DNA of 64,000 bases from a candidate division LCP-89 bacterium B3_LCP. GTDB lineage: Bacteria > Electryoneota > B3-LCP. The notes beneath the pieces are model-generated. The model had not been told where the DNA came from, did not search any database, and worked only from the letters and a program-made list of their open reading frames with translations. The DNA lies in assembly GCA_005223185.1 (NCBI GenBank), contig NJBN01000008.1, forward strand, positions 117,993 to 181,992. The letters are read 5' to 3'. The position numbers and the translations under genes are program-made. Below are positions 8,153 through 16,879 of this stretch, piece after piece. The first letter of the stretch is position 1, and each line of letters opens with the position of its first letter.

Positions 8153-8997
8153 TTGGAAACCTCTGTTGCACTGTGATCCTTGCCCATGAACCATCTCTTG
8201 GTGTGATGAACTTCATCTCCGAAGCTGTGCATGAATTTCATCTCATCTTCAGTTAAAGGACCCTGTTGCAGTGCTTCCAAGTTTTCATTAAGTTGTTTGA
8301 TATTGCTGGGAGCGGTCATACATACGTGAATGTTCGGATTGGTGAGCACGAAACGGTAACATTGTCCTGCTGTTGGTATCTGCTCTTCCTGGGGCCAATT
8401 TTTAGGCCGCTTTAAAAGATAACGCCAGCGGGTCGCCGTATAACCCACAACTCCGGGATTATGTTCTTTCAGGTAAGGAAAGACGTCCTCTTCAGCGCCG
8501 CGGTGAGCTGCGTTATATCTAATCATGAACAGGTCCAACAGACCTTTACTGGCTAATTCACCTGCAAATTTGCGGTTATGAGTGGATATCCCTGTCGCTC
8601 GTATTTTACCTTCCTGACGAAATTTATTCAACTCCTCAAGGACGTGATCGGTCAGGTGTTTGGGCTTAGTAATACCTAAAAATAAAAACACGTCAATGTA
8701 ATCTGTGGAAAATTGCCTGAGCCGCTTTTCCAGCGTGCGCCGGAGGTTGGGATGACCTAGTAAGAGATTGTAAGCGCCTGTCGCTATCACTACCTTATCA
8801 CGTCCGGACTTTATTACATCGCGCACGACTTTGACCACCTGCGTATCAAATCCGTAACCGAAAAAGTAATTGATACCGGCATCAAGAGCGCGGTATATGG
8901 TTTCCTTTCCCGGTCGGTAGGTCCCGGAAAACCCCAACCGGTGTACGTTAATACCGGTATTTCCCAAAACTGTCTGGGTAAAATCAGATTCTGTCAT
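8149..8997 (-). CDS. Aldo/keto reductase-fold protein lacking the canonical catalytic tetrad
   Basis: This 282-residue protein starts at 8997, where AAGGA precedes ATG; a longer start at 9039 lacks a ribosome site. The beta/alpha barrel pattern of aldo/keto reductases is evident (ALDAGINYFFGYGFD, VVIATGAYN, STDYIDVFLFLG, EGKIRATGISTHNRKF, FMIRYNAAHRGAEEDVFPYL). At each of the four catalytic positions the residue differs: Asp and Tyr of the INYFDTAxxY motif read Phe and Asp, the TK lysine reads Gly, and the strand-4 His reads Leu. Its chemistry is therefore doubtful: it may be a pseudo-enzyme or use a different mechanism. It is coupled by a 4-bp overlap to the C69 dipeptidase gene downstream. 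Confidence 0.72.
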   Translation of the reverse strand: MTESDFTQTVLGNTGINVHRLGFSGTYRPGKETIYRALDAGINYFFGYGFDTQVVKVVRDVIKSGRDKVVIATGAYNLLLGHPNLRRTLEKRLRQFSTDYIDVFLFLGITKPKHLTDHVLEELNKFRQEGKIRATGISTHNRKFAGELASKGLLDLFMIRYNAAHRGAEEDVFPYLKEHNPGVVGYTATRWRYLLKRPKNWPQEEQIPTAGQCYRFVLTNPNIHVCMTAPSNIKQLNENLEALQQGPLTEDEMKFMHSFGDEVHHTKRWFMGKDHSATEVSK

Positions 8998-9151
8998 GAC
9001 AATCCTTGCTTTAAGCGGTTGTTCATGCTGCCTCTGCATAAATTACCACATTTCATGGTCTTTTTCAAATGAAAATTCTGCTGATGTTTGTGATAATACA
9101 CTTTCAAGCTTAAAAGGAAAACCCCGAACTGACCATTGGAAAACAAACGGG

Positions 9152-9180
9152 TTGACAAATTGATAAAAATTCGCTATATT
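9152..9180 (+). promoter_or_regulatory. Strong sigma-70-type promoter for the cyclophilin gene
   Basis: TTGACA at 9152-9157 and TATATT at 9175-9180 are separated by exactly 17 bp, 62 bp ahead of the lipoprotein cyclophilin start. The ribosome site GGGGAG lies at ~9230. Confidence 0.8.
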
Positions 9181-9242
9181 GCTTCCCGTTGTCTGGTTGA
9201 ACGGAAAGAGATCTTATAGAAGCCTGAAGGGGAGAGTAGGAT

Positions 9243-9845
9243 ATGCGAAGGATATTATTTGTTTTAGCTATGACTTGCATAATAGCCGGCTGCGGAGATA
9301 AAAAACAGGAACGTGATACGCAGAAAGGTGATGATCTGATGAAGAATGAAGTCGCAGTGATAGAGACACGTTTGGGAAAAATTGTTTTGGAGTTCTTCCC
9401 TGAGGTAGCGCCCAAGCATGTAGCCAATTTTAAAAAGCTGGCCGAGAGTGGTTTTTATGACAGTACTACCTTCCACCGTGTTATACCAGGCTTTATAATA
9501 CAGGGTGGAGACCCGCTATCGAAGGATGATAATCGTGCCAATGATGGCACGGGAGGTCCCGGTTACACTATTGTAGCGGAACCCAACGAACACCAGCATC
9601 TGCGTGGAGCGGTTTCCATGGCGCGCAAGGGAGAAGATTCCGAAAGCAATGGATCGCAGTTCTATATATGCGTGGCTACCCAGCCTCATTTAGATAAACT
9701 GGGATTCACCGTTTTTGCCAATGTCTTATCAGGGATGGATACTGTTGACAAAATCGTCAACCTGCCTCGGGATCAGCGGGATAATCCGCTTGAACCAATA
9801 TCTATAGAGAAGGTATCGATCATTCTTAAAACAGATTTGAATTAA
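9243..9845 (+). CDS. Lipoprotein cyclophilin-type peptidyl-prolyl isomerase
   Basis: This 200-residue protein has a lipoprotein signal: a hydrophobic run ending in Ile-Ala-Gly-Cys (Cys17) followed by a charged linker. It is therefore probably anchored in the inner or outer membrane facing the periplasm. The cyclophilin domain (~36-195) carries STTFHRVIPGFIIQGGDP with the catalytic Arg, then ESNGSQFYICVATQPHLDKL and FTVFANVLSGMDTVDKI. It catalyses cis-trans isomerisation of proline peptide bonds and helps fold exported proteins. It has its own promoter and appears monocistronic; a methyltransferase gene starts 31 bp later. Confidence 0.93.
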   Translation: MRRILFVLAMTCIIAGCGDKKQERDTQKGDDLMKNEVAVIETRLGKIVLEFFPEVAPKHVANFKKLAESGFYDSTTFHRVIPGFIIQGGDPLSKDDNRANDGTGGPGYTIVAEPNEHQHLRGAVSMARKGEDSESNGSQFYICVATQPHLDKLGFTVFANVLSGMDTVDKIVNLPRDQRDNPLEPISIEKVSIILKTDLN

Positions 9846-9876
9846 CCCATATAATTGATAATAACGTGCTTGAATA

Positions 9877-10617
9877 GTGACAGTCTCAGTTCAATTAGGT
9901 GAAATTCCACAAGACCTGATTAACAGACAGCTCTGCATGGACAATCGGGATTTATTCGCGCGTCTTCCGAATGAGTCCATCGATCTGATCTTAACTGATC
10001 CCCCTTATAAAACCTATCGCAGTAACAGACCGGTTGCTCACGAGAAGCTCAAGACAGTCGATGCTGGATTGTTCGATATTGATATTTTCGCCGCGCAAAG
10101 TCATCGGGTGCTAAAGCAAGGAGCTCATCTGTATTGCTTCTGTGACCACCAGACTTTCCCTGATATTCGCCAAAAACTGATTGATAAGGAGTTCAAGTAT
10201 AAAAACTGCCTGGTCTGGGTTAAGAACAATCATGGCAGTGGAGATCTGAAAGGTAACTGGGCGCCGCAGCACGAATTCATCATCTTCGCCACCAAGGGAC
10301 AGGGAAAACCCCTTCAGGGGAAGCGTAAATCAAATGTACTCCTGAAGCGAGCAGATAACGGTGGCTTCGAGTTCTTCAATAAGGTATCCAACTATAAATA
10401 CCATCACGGGACTACCAAACCGGTGGAACTGCTGAGGTTACTGATTAGCGCTTCCAGCAGAGAGGGAGACGTCGTTTTAGACCCCTACGGCGGCAGCGGT
10501 TCCACGGCCGAAGCCTGCTTGCTGGAGAACAGGCGCTTCATCCTGGCGGAAATAGATTCGGAATATGTAGAACGGGCAAAGAATCGTATAGCAAAGTTAG
10601 AAGAAAATTCAATATAA
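9877..10617 (+). CDS. Solitary site-specific DNA methyltransferase (beta-class, N4-C/N6-A)
   Basis: A protein of up to 246 residues. Motif IV (LILTDPPYKTY, ~39-49) precedes the AdoMet-binding motif I (LDPYGGSGSTAEACL, ~206-220), which is the beta-class order, and a FILAEIDSEYVERAKNRI tail follows. This marks an amino-methyltransferase acting on adenine N6 or cytosine N4. The start is uncertain: a GTG at 9877 keeps the expected N-terminal NRQLCMDNRDLF segment but has no clear ribosome site. No restriction endonuclease lies next to it; the downstream gene is a peptidase. An orphan regulatory or epigenetic methylase is the simplest reading. Its target site is unknown. Confidence 0.87.
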   Translation: MTVSVQLGEIPQDLINRQLCMDNRDLFARLPNESIDLILTDPPYKTYRSNRPVAHEKLKTVDAGLFDIDIFAAQSHRVLKQGAHLYCFCDHQTFPDIRQKLIDKEFKYKNCLVWVKNNHGSGDLKGNWAPQHEFIIFATKGQGKPLQGKRKSNVLLKRADNGGFEFFNKVSNYKYHHGTTKPVELLRLLISASSREGDVVLDPYGGSGSTAEACLLENRRFILAEIDSEYVERAKNRIAKLEENSI

Positions 10618-10631
10618 ATTCAGGATAGACT

Positions 10632-11774
10632 ATGAAAGTCGCAACCCAAGAGAAGATCGCCGCGATATTGGCGAATTTAAAGACGAGAAATGTAAGCGCG
10701 GTGTTGATTTCTGACTTTGAAACCGGCCGCAACAAGAACCTGCGCTATCTAAGTGGTCAGCCTTCTGATGCTCAACTGCTGCTTTTCGCAGATGGCAGTA
10801 CCAGTCTGGTAGTCTGGGATATGATAGTTGCCAAACAGATGTCGGAAGTGGACAGGCTAATTGACGTTTCCGATTTCGACCGCTCCTATCGAGCGGCGGT
10901 TTCACATGCCCTGCGAGAGAAGTTAGGTGAAGAATTTACCTTAGAAGTGCTGCCCACCGAAGGGCATTTCTTAGTGCTGCAGCTCCAGAAGGAATTTCCT
11001 CAAGCCGAGTTCATCTGCCAGCCTGATGGAGCCGCTGATCTGTTTATCAAAGCGCGTTCGGTCAAGAGTGATGCTGAAATCGAGACTCTGCGGGAAGGCG
11101 CTAACGTTACCAATGAAATCATTAAAATGATCAGACCGTTCGTAGAATCGAACCCGGGACTGCGGGAACTGGACTTAGCCATCTTCCTCGAAAATGAGAT
11201 GAAGAAGCGCGGCGCTGAAGGTCCCAGCTTCGAAACGCTGGTGGCTAACGTCGATCGTAGCGGTATGATCCACCAGGTGCCTTCTGCTTCAGAAGCGCAA
11301 CTTGATAAACCGGGTATTGGACTGACGGATTTCGGATTGATGTGGAAGGGCTATGCCACGGACGTTACCGTTCCCATGGCGTTCGGAAAGATCAGCGCTG
11401 ATCAGCAGAAGATAATCGACGTCAACCGCGAGGCCTACGATCTGGCTATCGGCATGCTGGAACCGGGTATTCCTGCGCATGTGGTGGCGGAAGCAGCCAT
11501 AGGGCACATCAAATCGAAAGGGCTGAACATGCCATACGGTTTGGGGCATGGTATCGGTCTGGAAGTGCATGATCCTCCACGGTTGGCTCCCAAACCCACT
11601 GATCCCGAAATGCTGAAATACTGGCAGGAAACTCCGCTGCTGCCCGGTATGGTATTCACCATCGAACCGGGAATAACTTCCGACATCGGCGGTTTCCGCA
11701 TCGAAAATGACGTCCTCATGACCGATTCTGGCCCGGAAGTACTGACGATTTCGGAGCCGATAATTTTCGGATGA
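10632..11774 (+). CDS. M24-family metallopeptidase (Xaa-Pro aminopeptidase-like)
   Basis: This 380-residue cytosolic protein has no signal peptide. An N-terminal creatinase-type domain (~1-145) is followed by the pita-bread catalytic domain. Metal ligands are in place: the Asp pair in LTDFGLMWKGYATDVT, the His in GLGHGIGLEVHD, the Glu in FTIEPGIT and the Glu in GGFRIENDV. M24B enzymes remove N-terminal residues before proline or act as proline dipeptidases. ATG is preceded by AGGATAG. The gene follows the DNA methyltransferase by 14 bp and could be co-transcribed with it, though the pair makes no obvious functional sense. Confidence 0.9.
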   Translation: MKVATQEKIAAILANLKTRNVSAVLISDFETGRNKNLRYLSGQPSDAQLLLFADGSTSLVVWDMIVAKQMSEVDRLIDVSDFDRSYRAAVSHALREKLGEEFTLEVLPTEGHFLVLQLQKEFPQAEFICQPDGAADLFIKARSVKSDAEIETLREGANVTNEIIKMIRPFVESNPGLRELDLAIFLENEMKKRGAEGPSFETLVANVDRSGMIHQVPSASEAQLDKPGIGLTDFGLMWKGYATDVTVPMAFGKISADQQKIIDVNREAYDLAIGMLEPGIPAHVVAEAAIGHIKSKGLNMPYGLGHGIGLEVHDPPRLAPKPTDPEMLKYWQETPLLPGMVFTIEPGITSDIGGFRIENDVLMTDSGPEVLTISEPIIFG

Positions 11775-11788
11775 TGTCAATTCATAGT

Positions 11789-11808
11789 CGGGGTCGCCTA
11801 TGACCCCG
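11789..11808. repeat. Dispersed hairpin repeat, copy 1
   Basis: Identical 7-bp arms CGGGGTC and GACCCCG lie at 11789-11795/11802-11808, preceded by CATAGT. A second copy, with the same arms and left flank, is at 20976-20995. Here it follows the M24 peptidase and may serve as a terminator, although no T-run follows. Confidence 0.5.
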
Positions 11809-11904
11809 GCTATTAAATAATACAGGAATCCACACCTTTGGAAGGTTCGGAAAGCACACGCAACCGCTTTTAGAAGTGGAATATATAATATTGCGGAGAT
11901 AATC

Positions 11905-13113
11905 GTGAGTCCATTTCACAACCCAAATCGTCAAGTTAGTTCTATCAGACAGGCTCTAGCGCAAGATAAAAAACCTCTTGGCCTATTTCTTGGGGCGGGG
12001 TGTCCGCTATCAATAAAAAATAATACTAGTGAAACTCAGAAACCTCTTATTCCAGATATTGTAGGATTAACCAAGATTGTTTGTGAGCGCATGGAATCCT
12101 CACACAAGATGAAAAAACCTTTTGAGGTGTTGTTAGAACATTTTAACATTGATGAGCACAAAAACACCAATATTGAAGATATTCTAAGTCACATTCGTTC
12201 ACTTCGCGTAGTAGCGGGAAAAGATTCAGTGAGAGGTCTTACGGCAGAGAACCTCGATTCACTTGACCAGGAAGTATGTAGCATCATAGTTATGGTAATG
12301 AAAGAAGAGTTACCTGAAAATGCCACAGCTTATCATAGAATCGCTACCTGGATTGGAGCAACGCAAAGAAGCATTCCGGTTGAATTATTCACTACGAATT
12401 ACGACCTTCTGCTTGAGCAAGCCCTAGAAAGACAAAGAGTACCTTATTTTGATGGGTTTGTGGGTTCTTATCGAGCATTTTTCGATCCATACGCTATGGA
12501 AGAAGACAAGCTACCCCCAAGATGGTCAAGATTATGGAAGCTTCACGGCTCAATAAATTGGTACTTGGACAACAGCGGTTTGGTTTATCGAAGTCTGAAC
12601 GATGCTATCGGACAGAGACGTGTTATTCACCCGTCACATCTCAAGTATGAACAGAGTAGAAAAATGCCTTATCTTGCGATGATAGATCGTCTAAGGGCGT
12701 TTTTAAAGGAGCCGTCCCCATTTCTAATTGTTTGTGGGTACTCTTTTCGTGACGATCACTTAAATGAAGTTTTAGTCCAAGGCTTAGAGGGTAACCCTAA
12801 TGGGGTTGTATTTGCTCTCATTTACAAAAGTCTTAAAGACTATCCGAAGGCTATAAGTCTTGCGGAGAAAAGGCCAAATTTAAATATTCTAGCAGAAGAT
12901 GAAGCTGTGATAGGAACGAGAAGGGCTGGTTGGACAGAAAAACAGGACTTAAGTGATTTTGATAGAAGTCCAGGCGTTGAATGGGTTTTAAAAGAAAAGC
13001 AAGGGGGTGAAGGGCTAAGACAATCGCATTTTAAACTTGGAGACTTTACGGCCTTTGGGGATTTTCTATTAGATATTACTGGTGTCAAAGAGGATACGAA
13101 GAGTGCGAAGTAA
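11905..13113 (+). CDS. SIR2-domain antiphage effector of a SIR2-HerA system
   Basis: This 402-residue protein starts at GTG 11905 with GCGGAG upstream. SIR2 landmarks are the NAD-binding GLFLGAGCPLS (~27-37), ELFTTNYDLLLEQAL (~160-174), the catalytic His in WKLHGSINWY (~214) and VCGYSFRDDHLNEVL (~275-289). Proteins of this layout (SIR2_2-type) paired with HerA form a known antiphage system in which SIR2 degrades NAD+ and HerA supplies a hexameric ATPase; that is established for homologues, not shown here. The gene overlaps the HerA gene by 32 bp. The module looks more AT-rich than its neighbours, which suits an acquired defence cassette. Confidence 0.9.
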   Translation: MSPFHNPNRQVSSIRQALAQDKKPLGLFLGAGCPLSIKNNTSETQKPLIPDIVGLTKIVCERMESSHKMKKPFEVLLEHFNIDEHKNTNIEDILSHIRSLRVVAGKDSVRGLTAENLDSLDQEVCSIIVMVMKEELPENATAYHRIATWIGATQRSIPVELFTTNYDLLLEQALERQRVPYFDGFVGSYRAFFDPYAMEEDKLPPRWSRLWKLHGSINWYLDNSGLVYRSLNDAIGQRRVIHPSHLKYEQSRKMPYLAMIDRLRAFLKEPSPFLIVCGYSFRDDHLNEVLVQGLEGNPNGVVFALIYKSLKDYPKAISLAEKRPNLNILAEDEAVIGTRRAGWTEKQDLSDFDRSPGVEWVLKEKQGGEGLRQSHFKLGDFTAFGDFLLDITGVKEDTKSAK

Positions 13114-14959
13114 TCCTACTTTTTTAGGGACAGTTCAGGATGTAAAGGGGTCCACGATCAGTGTTGCTCTTGATTCTGACACTATTTCCGGTTTAACCTT
13201 TGTGGACGGTTTTGGTTACCGTATAGGCCAGATTGGCAGTTTCGTTCGCGTCCCTATGGGCTACCTTGATTTATTTGGCATCGTTTCACAGGTGGGAGCA
13301 GGGGCAGTGCCGGAGAGACTTGCTGAGCTTGAACCGCACGGCTACCGCTGGATGACGGTGCAGCTAATAGGTGAAGGTCAGCATGGGGATGAATTCAAGC
13401 GCGGCATTTCACAGTACCCTACTATTGGAGACCAAGTTCATCTAGTTACAGAACAAGACCTTGCCAGAATTTACGGACGGCCGGAATCAGCAAATTATGT
13501 TCGTGTTGGAGGTTTGGCAAGCGCTGAATCTATCCCAGCTTTACTTAATATCGATAAGTTAATTACGCGTCATAGTGCTGTAGTGGGTACAACCGGGGCA
13601 GGAAAATCTACTACAATAGCAGGACTTTTAGTTACTCTTTCAGATATGGCAAGGTATCCTTCTGCCCGCATTATCGTGTTGGACATTCACGGCGAATATG
13701 CTGCAGCTTTAAAGGACCGTGCAACCGTGTTTCGCGTTAATCCAAGCAAAGACCACAATGAGCAGCCACTTTATGTTCCGTACTGGGCGATGACATTTGA
13801 CGAGTTGCTTTCTGTAAGTCTAGGTTCATTAGACGATACAAGCCGTGGCGCAGTTCTTGAAAAAATCACCGACTTAAAATTATCGTCTCTTGAAAAAAGT
13901 ACAAGAGAGGGTGTTACTGCCGATAATTTGACTGTTGATACACCAATCCCATTCAGTATACACAAATTATGGTTTGATCTGCATAGGCTTGTTAATTCGA
14001 CCCATACTTCAAGTGGGGGACAATCCGAAGAAACGGAAGCCCTACTCAAAGATGCAAATGGTCAAATAGTAGAAGCAGGCGATCCGATTAGGGTTATTCC
14101 ACCTAAATATGAACCTCATACACAAGCCTCTGGTGCAGAAAAAATCTATCTTAGCAGATCGTCTTTGAATATTAGGAGACCACTTGAATCCTTGGCTTCG
14201 AGGCTCCGCGATCCGCGCTTTGATTTTCTCTTTCGTCCAGGACCCTGGTGTCCTGATGAGGAAGGATTGCCAGAGCAAGACCTTGACACTCTTTTGGAGC
14301 AATGGATTGGTAGCCCACAGTCAATTGTTATTCTTGACCTTTCAGGTATCCCCATTTCCATATTGACTAATCTTGTTGGTACTCTTCTTAGGATAATTTA
14401 TGACGCACTCTTCTGGTCGAGAAACCTGTCGGAAGGTGGGCGAGAGCGACCACTTTTAGTTGTTTTAGAAGAGGCGCATTCCTATTTGGGGCAAGAAGAT
14501 ACTGGACCGGCTGCTATGGCTGTTAAAAGAATTGTAAAGGAAGGACGTAAGTACGGTATCGGTGCTATGATTGTGAGTCAACGGCCAGCGGAGATTAATA
14601 CAACCATTCTCTCTCAATGCGGTACTATTTTCTCAATGCGTCTTTCTAATACAACGGATCGTTCACACGTTACTGGAGCGGTAACGGATAATCTTGAAGG
14701 GCTTCTCAGTATGTTACCAGCACTGCGCACTGGTGAAGCGATTATTATAGGTGAAGCCGTTCACTTGCCATTAAGAACGCTTATTGATCCTCCAAGCAAG
14801 GATAGACGCCCTGATAGCAGCGATCCGCTAGTATATAATGACTCAGGCCCTGGCGGTTGGAACCGAAACAAAGAGAAGAGCGATTATTCTGAAGTGGTAG
14901 CTGTTTGGCGAAAACAGGATCCCAGATCATACAAAATAATCAAGGAAAACGAGGAGTAG
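13082..14959 (+). CDS. HerA-like hexameric ATPase/translocase of the SIR2-HerA module
   Basis: This 625-residue protein has an N-terminal HAS-barrel (~10-110), then a RecA-like motor: Walker A in GTTGAGKSTT (~170-179), Walker B in LLVVLEEAHSYLG (~458-470), and a sensor/arginine-finger region RPAEINTTILSQCGTIFSMRLSN (written as two parts RPAEINTTIL and SQCGTIFSMRLSN). HerA enzymes form hexamers that move DNA in end resection; in defence modules they assemble with SIR2 or nuclease partners. The start is GTG 13082 inside the SIR2 gene, or GTG 13103, which has AGAGG upstream; I kept the longer form. The coupled overlap implies defined stoichiometry with SIR2. Confidence 0.9.
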   Translation: MSKRIRRVRSNPTFLGTVQDVKGSTISVALDSDTISGLTFVDGFGYRIGQIGSFVRVPMGYLDLFGIVSQVGAGAVPERLAELEPHGYRWMTVQLIGEGQHGDEFKRGISQYPTIGDQVHLVTEQDLARIYGRPESANYVRVGGLASAESIPALLNIDKLITRHSAVVGTTGAGKSTTIAGLLVTLSDMARYPSARIIVLDIHGEYAAALKDRATVFRVNPSKDHNEQPLYVPYWAMTFDELLSVSLGSLDDTSRGAVLEKITDLKLSSLEKSTREGVTADNLTVDTPIPFSIHKLWFDLHRLVNSTHTSSGGQSEETEALLKDANGQIVEAGDPIRVIPPKYEPHTQASGAEKIYLSRSSLNIRRPLESLASRLRDPRFDFLFRPGPWCPDEEGLPEQDLDTLLEQWIGSPQSIVILDLSGIPISILTNLVGTLLRIIYDALFWSRNLSEGGRERPLLVVLEEAHSYLGQEDTGPAAMAVKRIVKEGRKYGIGAMIVSQRPAEINTTILSQCGTIFSMRLSNTTDRSHVTGAVTDNLEGLLSMLPALRTGEAIIIGEAVHLPLRTLIDPPSKDRRPDSSDPLVYNDSGPGGWNRNKEKSDYSEVVAVWRKQDPRSYKIIKENEE

Positions 14960-14966
14960 CTCGGCG

Positions 14967-15176
14967 ATGAAACGTATACCTGTTGATTCCACAAATGTTG
15001 CGTCGGTAGGGTACGATCCTCCAACGCAGACGCTTGAAATTGAATTTCACAGCGGCGGTATTTATCAGTATTTTGACATACCACAAACTGTTTACGATGA
15101 ATTATTAAAAGCTGGGTCAGTTGGAAAATTTTTAAACGCTCATATAAAGGGCTCATATCGGTACGCTAGAGTTTGA
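14967..15176 (+). CDS. KTSC-domain small protein following SIR2-HerA
   Basis: This 69-residue protein begins 7 bp after the HerA stop, with GAGGAG as its ribosome site overlapping the end of herA. It is essentially one KTSC domain: it opens with a Val-Asp-Ser-Thr-Asn-Val-Ala-Ser-Val-Gly-Tyr segment, continues with LEIEFHSGGIYQYFDIP, and ends in VGKFLNAHIKGSYRYARV. KTSC domains are named for Lys-Thr-Ser-Cys positions and occur alone or fused to lysyl-tRNA synthetases; their role is not established. The tight spacing makes it part of the defence operon, perhaps as a regulator, inhibitor or sensor of the SIR2-HerA complex. That role is inference. Confidence 0.82.
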   Translation: MKRIPVDSTNVASVGYDPPTQTLEIEFHSGGIYQYFDIPQTVYDELLKAGSVGKFLNAHIKGSYRYARV

Positions 15177-15234
15177 GTATAATCTTCGTTGTCAAGACGA
15201 ACTCTAAAATGGTATGTGCCATAGGAGTAAGTTC

Positions 15235-16404
15235 TCACCTCTTCACCCTTCCAGCAATCTCTTTCACAGCTTCGATAGCCGTGTCAATATCAGATTCAAC
15301 GTTGAAGGCGCCGACGGAAAATCGCACTCCACCGTGCACCGGTATGAGTCCCAACTGTTCGTGTACCAACGGAGCACAGTGCAATCCGGTACGCGTGGCG
15401 ACGTCGAAATCCACGTCCAGCATGATTCCCACGTCTCCGGCTTCCATCCCTTCGATATTGATGGTAACGGTGGAAAGCCGGTTATCGAAATTCTCCCAGC
15501 AGTATATTATAACGCCGTCTATCTGGCGGAACCCTTCCACCAACTTGCGCGCTAATTTCATCTCGCGGGCATGTATGTTCGCCATGCCTTCTTCTTCGAT
15601 GAAATCCTGTCCAGCTAACAAGGAAGCCACGCCTATCATATTCGGTGTACCGTATTCCATCCTGAACGGATATTCTGCTAAGTGATATGGATAGGCAGAC
15701 CGAACACCCGTACCTCCCGCTCTGATCTGCTTGATCTCGAGATGTTCACGTACACACAGACCACCGATTCCCGTAAATCCCATAAGCGATTTATGTCCCG
15801 TAAAGGCCAAAACGTCTATGTTCATGTCCTTCATGTCGATGGGCACCACACCCGCTGTCTGTGAAGAATCAATAGCGAAAAGAACGCCTTTATCCCTGCA
15901 TATTTGTCCGATTTCTTTTAACGGCTGCACCGTCCCTAAAACGTTCGATCCATGATTTACTATCACCAACTTTGTATTGGGTTTCAGGGCATATTTTATG
16001 TCGTCCGGATCGACGTAGCCCTGTTTATTGAAGGGCACATAAGTCGCTTCTACACCCTGGTCGCGAACCATACAGTTTATCGGCCGGATAACTGAGTTGT
16101 GTTCCACGTTGGTTGAAATAACATGATCTCCTGATACCAGTAACCCGGGAATTATCAGGTTCAGGGCATCTGTGGCGTTGTATGAAAAGCAGAGACGTTC
16201 GGGTACGTTCTCATCACCACCGAAGAATTTGGTTAGCCGAACGCGCAAATCTTCGATGATATTACCAGCTTCAATCGCCATATCAAACCCGCTGCGACCG
16301 GGATTGACGCCCGTTTTGCGGTAAAAATCGATGGCGAATTCATATACGTTCGGTGGTTTGGGCCAGGCAGTAGCGGCGTTATCTAAGTAAATCAGGTCTT
16401 CCAT
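15235..16404 (-). CDS. Class V aminotransferase, cysteine-desulfurase-like
   Basis: This 389-residue PLP enzyme opens with IYLDNAATAWPKPPNV, typical of the IscS/SufS-like 'cysteine desulfurase family' of anaerobes. The cofactor-phosphate and His stacking region is TNVEHNSVIRPI, the Asp-binding strand is AIDSSQTAGVVPIDM, and the PLP lysine lies in DVLAFTGHKSLMGFTGIGG. The C-terminal TGLHCAPLVHEQLG holds the cysteine that would carry persulfide. It likely removes sulfur from cysteine for Fe-S or other thio-cofactors. It is convergent with the KTSC gene and sits 205 bp from a tRNA. No scaffold (IscU/SufU) gene is adjacent. Confidence 0.88.
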   Translation of the reverse strand: MEDLIYLDNAATAWPKPPNVYEFAIDFYRKTGVNPGRSGFDMAIEAGNIIEDLRVRLTKFFGGDENVPERLCFSYNATDALNLIIPGLLVSGDHVISTNVEHNSVIRPINCMVRDQGVEATYVPFNKQGYVDPDDIKYALKPNTKLVIVNHGSNVLGTVQPLKEIGQICRDKGVLFAIDSSQTAGVVPIDMKDMNIDVLAFTGHKSLMGFTGIGGLCVREHLEIKQIRAGGTGVRSAYPYHLAEYPFRMEYGTPNMIGVASLLAGQDFIEEEGMANIHAREMKLARKLVEGFRQIDGVIIYCWENFDNRLSTVTINIEGMEAGDVGIMLDVDFDVATRTGLHCAPLVHEQLGLIPVHGGVRFSVGAFNVESDIDTAIEAVKEIAGRVKR

Positions 16405-16568
16405 TAAACACTCCGTGGATCGATTGGTTTTATGCCTCGTTTAACATGAACCACAAATTTAATAACTTTAGCTTTCAATTTCAAGCTCTTCGTGATGAAT
16501 ATGATAAGCCAGTTATCGGAAATCCCAGAAATCTCGAAAACGTTGAAAATAATATCCTCAAGAAAATA

Positions 16569-16597
16569 TTGCATAGTCAGAAAAAATGATGTATATT
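16569..16597 (+). promoter_or_regulatory. Promoter of tRNA-Arg
   Basis: TTGCAT (16569-16574), a 17-bp spacer and TATATT (16592-16597) end 12 bp before the first base of the tRNA, giving an almost leaderless precursor. Confidence 0.72.
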
Positions 16598-16609
16598 TCA
16601 GTTTCAATT

Positions 16610-16683
16610 GCGCCCTTAGCTCAACTGGATAGAGCGTCTGGCTACGGACCAGGAGGTTGGGGGTTCGAATCCCTTAGGGCGTA
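16610..16683 (+). tRNA. tRNA-Arg (anticodon ACG)
   Basis: A complete cloverleaf is readable: acceptor GCGCCCT pairs with AGGGCGT (one G-U at the end), the D-arm is AGCTC...GAGC, the anticodon stem TCTGG/CCAGG encloses the loop CTACGGA (anticodon ACG), and the T-arm loop is TTCGAAT. The discriminator base is A, and CCA is not encoded. A34 would be deaminated to inosine and read CGU, CGC and CGA. Confidence 0.95.
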
Positions 16684-16694
16684 CTATCAGACCC

Positions 16695-16722
16695 AGCCGC
16701 GGATGAACTTCTGCGGCTTTTT
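16695..16722 (+). terminator. Rho-independent terminator of tRNA-Arg
   Basis: Stem AGCCGC (16695-16700) with GCGGCT (16713-16718) is followed by a T-run, 12 bp downstream of the tRNA. Confidence 0.8.
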
Positions 16723-16879
16723 AATTACCTGTTGGCAGTGAGCAATTGGTGTATGTAACTTTTTAATCACTGAAGCGTCTATAAATCAGAAGGGCGCCAT
16801 CAGCAGGTAAGAGAACAATTTGAAATCACTTGTAGATAGTGTCGGCATCTGTAAGATGGTAGGAATTTAACCTATATTT

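Noticed and set aside
9877..15176. A single restriction or BREX/DISARM-like defence island spanning the methyltransferase to KTSC
   Set aside because: The methyltransferase is separated from SIR2-HerA by an M24 peptidase and a hairpin, and no restriction, helicase or PglX/PglZ-type genes are present.
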